A DNA stretch of 64,000 bases from Armillaria gallica (taxonomy: Eukaryota; Basidiomycota; Agaricomycetes; Agaricales; Physalacriaceae), in assembly GCA_037576215.1 (NCBI GenBank), contig JBANDB010000007.1:4619001-4683000 (forward strand). The letters run 5' to 3'. Position numbers and translations under genes: made by a program. The notes beneath the pieces were generated by a model. That model made no database searches. It saw only the letters and a list, made by a program, of their open reading frames with translations, and was not told where the DNA came from. This document shows positions 61,313-64,000 of the stretch, piece after piece. The stretch's first letter is position 1. Every line of letters begins with the position of its first letter.

Positions 61313-64000
61313 GCCAATCCAAAATGGCCTTGACCTTGTTTTCAGACATGCAGAGCCCTCTGGTGATAGAAAGTAGCCTAGATATTCCATGGAATCCTGG
61401 TGAAATTTGCATTTGGATCCTTTGCAGTAAAGTCTGTTTGCTCTTAGCCTGAATATAGAACTTTGTGTACATGTGCCTGATGCTCTGTGGGATTGTTGAA
61501 ATAAATGAGGATGTTGTCAAAGTATATGACTATGGAAATGTCAAGCATGTCAACAATAATATCATTCACAAAGCATTGGAATGCTACAGAAGCATTAGTG
61601 AGTCCAAAAGGCATAACATACCATTCAAAGGAGCTTTAGCGGGTCTGGAAGGCTGTTTTCCATTCATCACCTTTGGCTATGCATATGAGATGATAAACAT
61701 GTTGAAGGTCAAGTTTAGTATAGATGTGGGCAGAGCACATGGAGTCAAGGAGGTTGGAAATGAGTGGAAGGGAGTAACAATCTTTCTTGGATATCTTGTT
61801 TAAGCCATGGAAATTGACATAAAGGTGGAGTTCCCTAGTCTTTTTGTTAAGAAAGAGAACCAGAGCTCTGTGGAAAGAATGTGAGGGAGTGATGAATCCA
61901 CTATGGAGATTATTGTCAATAAACTCACATAATGCTTTGAGCTCAGACTCCAAGAGGGAGTAAATGGGACCAAGTGGAGGAGATGTTCCTTTCTCAATAT
62001 TGATCTTGAGGTCATATGGCCTATACTTGGAGAGTTTCTCAGAGAGAGAGTCACTGAAAACATCAGCAAAGTTGTGATATTCTGCTGGTACATCTGTCAT
62101 ATCCAGTAGGGCCATGGAGCTGGCCATACCACTAATGCTAGGTACCAAAGGTTGAAGAGTATATTGTTGAGCTTCATTCTCAGCAAATGCTTGAACAAAG
62201 GCAGCCATGGAGATGATAGATATCTTGGGGGTAACTGTTACAGAAAAAGAAAGAATAGTAGGGTAGGAATAGTTAGTTCATATGGCAGCAAAGCCTGTCA
62301 GGATCTCAGAGTTGGCTTGGAAGCTAAGGTTGGAATAAGGATAGAAGTTGGATGAGGAATGTCCACACGGTTAGATGTAGTTGCATCAGAGGCCATGGAA
62401 GTGCTTGCAAGGGAAGAAACACCTGGTAATGGTGAATGGAAAGTGATACTGTGCTTTACCCAGTCAATCAATGGATTCCAGTGGGAGAGCCAGTTGTATC
62501 CTGAAACAATGTTACAGGATGAATTTAGATGAGTGAAATAGAAGTCAATAGGGATGATGTCTCCAGAAGGAAATGGACTGGAAGGGTAATGGATTGAGAG
62601 ATATGAGATCTGGTGGAGCCATCAAGGAGCCAAAGTTGAACAGGAGGAATAGGTTTGGTAGGAAGGTTGTGATCCTCAACATATTTGGAGTCAACAAAAC
62701 AATGGCTAAAACCAGAGTCAACCAAAGCAAGAAAACAAAGGACAGTAATGATTGGAGAACTGTTGGACTCTGAACCGGAGCTGACTTCAGAAGAGAGTGA
62801 TACAGTGAGTGAATGGTTGGAAAGAGGGGCAGCATTGAGGGTGACAACCTCCAATGTGCGATTACAGTCAACACAACCCTGATCTCACATGAAGGATGCA
62901 GGGCTGCCCTCTAGTTTTCCAGCTCTGATGGAGCCAGATCTTCAGAGGCAGAGACAGGCTCTTTAACTTCTGCAGCACAGCCCTTATCAGAGGCTGCAGC
63001 CTTGCACTTGTTTCTGCAGAACATACAGAGGTTATTCTTCCAATGGTGATCCTTTTCTTCTTGAGTAAGATGGCCATTTTTGCCTAGCTTATCAGCATAG
63101 GGTTTAGGATTGGAAGTGGATCCTGAGGAGTCAGAATCAGAAAACTTTGGAGCTGATCCGGAAGTTGAAGGATTGGAGTTGGAATTGGAACCCTTGGATT
63201 TAAGGTCATTGGAATATAAACCAGAAGACTTGTTTTCCTAGTTTTCACAGGATATCTTAGTCCTCTGAGTCCAATAGCAAGTGTTGAGTTCTTGGGCTAG
63301 GAAATGCATATCACAGAGATTGTTAGGCTTCCCATGGTGAGCCATATCATCTTTAATATGTGTACAAAGTCCATGGTAGAAAGCATGGCAAAGAGAATTG
63401 TCACCATAGCCAACTTGAAAGCATATTGATTAAATTGAACCATGTACTTCATGATTGGGTCTCTGTCATGCATCCAGAGATGTTTGAGGGCATCCTCAGC
63501 ATCTCCAATGGCATCGAAAGGACCAAAGTTGGTTTAGAGTTTGTCAAAAAAGACAGTATAGAAGTATTGCCATGCCAGTGGATTCTGTGGATTTGGGTGG
63601 AGGATGTCTGGTTCAAACCAGTTGAGGGTGGTGCTGGAGAGACAGAAAATGGTGTAGTTGACTTTACTGGCATCCACCACAAATGCAGTGGGTCTGTCAT
63701 TAAAATTCACCTGGAGGGACACAATGAAAGCCTTGAGTTTCCATGGATCAAAGCCATCAAAAATATCAGGTTCTTTGACCTTGGTGCGGATGTTGTTAGG
63801 TTGAGGGTTGTTTAACAAAGTGAAAACCCCACACAACAGATTCATAAATTCTCGCAAAATGTCTTGCTCATTGCAAGGGTTGTTGCCAGATCCACCCAGA
63901 CCACCAGGGCCACCAGGACCTCCAGTTTTGTTTGGGCTGCCCAGTTGAGAATTGTCTTCTTCATCATCATAATTGCATTGGTTGGTAGCATGAGTGAGGG
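61313..64000 (-). mobile_element. Ty3/gypsy copy C: gag (partial), protease, RT, degenerate
   Basis: Runs off the right edge. Gag: AWQYFYTVFFDKL, LNWFEPDILHPNP, FDGFDPWKLKAFIVSLQVNF (63534-63857). Protease remnant around 62525-62854 with FLALVDSGFSHCFVDSKY. RT at 61636-62208: LEKLSKYRPYDLKINIEKG-like, GPIYSLLESELKALCEFIDN, LHLYVNFHGLNKISKKDCYS, LPLISNLLDSMCSAHIYTKL, with the catalytic box reading YFDNILIY at about 61520 (second Asp of YxDD replaced by Asn). It ends with SPEGLCMSENKVKAILDWL at the copia junction (~61312). It extends further into RT than copy A; gag, protease and RT all carry breaks. Confidence 0.88.

Overview
The window comes from a filamentous basidiomycete, most likely a wood- or litter-decaying agaricomycete. 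The evidence is: short introns of about 45-65 nt at very high density; an extracellular cellobiose dehydrogenase; a SKN7-type HSF/response-regulator protein; and repeats typical of agaricomycetes (Ty3/gypsy and Ty1/copia retrotransposons, Plavaka-type CACTA transposons, a LINE, and several unnamed multi-copy families). There are two sharply different compartments. LEFT COMPARTMENT (1 to about 15.2 kb), GC- and CpG-rich: 5'-truncated cellobiose dehydrogenase (+, to 2689); a membrane-anchored coiled-coil protein of unknown function (+, 2903-3637); then three tightly packed minus-strand genes, a CUE-domain ER protein (3676-4388), a RIM2-like mitochondrial pyrimidine-nucleotide carrier (4469-5517) and SKN7 (5664-8416, with two apparent reading-frame breaks). 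A gene-poor 2.3 kb follows, holding a canonical heat-shock element upstream of SKN7 and a relic of adenylosuccinate synthetase. Next are a GT32-type glycosyltransferase (-, 10744-11998) and, divergent from it, a four-exon TFB5 (TFIIH subunit, 65 aa, +, 12450-12799). After 1.8 kb that I cannot assign comes a broken RPS9 (uS4) copy (14606-15140). RIGHT COMPARTMENT (about 15.2 to 64 kb), AT-richer and strongly CpG-depleted: I see no intact host gene. It is a graveyard of nested elements. In order: copia 3' end with LTR; gypsy copy A with LTR; copia and gypsy pol debris; a ~3.1 kb IS630/Tc1-like DDE transposon with terminal inverted repeats; unnamed multi-copy coding remnants; Plavaka CACTA copy 1 (+); LTR fragments; Plavaka copy 2 (-); a DUF6698-like gene; a 257-bp foldback MITE with CACTG/CAGTG ends and a CTA target duplication; GGTACC-rich arrays; a LINE (-); gypsy copy B with LTR and gag (+); and a copia integrase fragment fused to gypsy copy C (-), which runs out of the window. 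HOW IT FITS TOGETHER: the host genes are housekeeping (TFB5, RPS9 relic, nucleotide carrier, ER quality control), stress signalling (SKN7) and lignocellulose oxidation (CDH); they form no pathway cluster. The likely story is a gene-rich arm abutting a heavily methylated or mutated heterochromatic block, with gene relics decaying at the edge. I found no convincing undescribed multi-gene system. The best leads are the recurrent same-strand gypsy/copia junctions, the CACTA-type MITE, the unnamed repeat-associated protein families, and the microexons and GC-AG introns.
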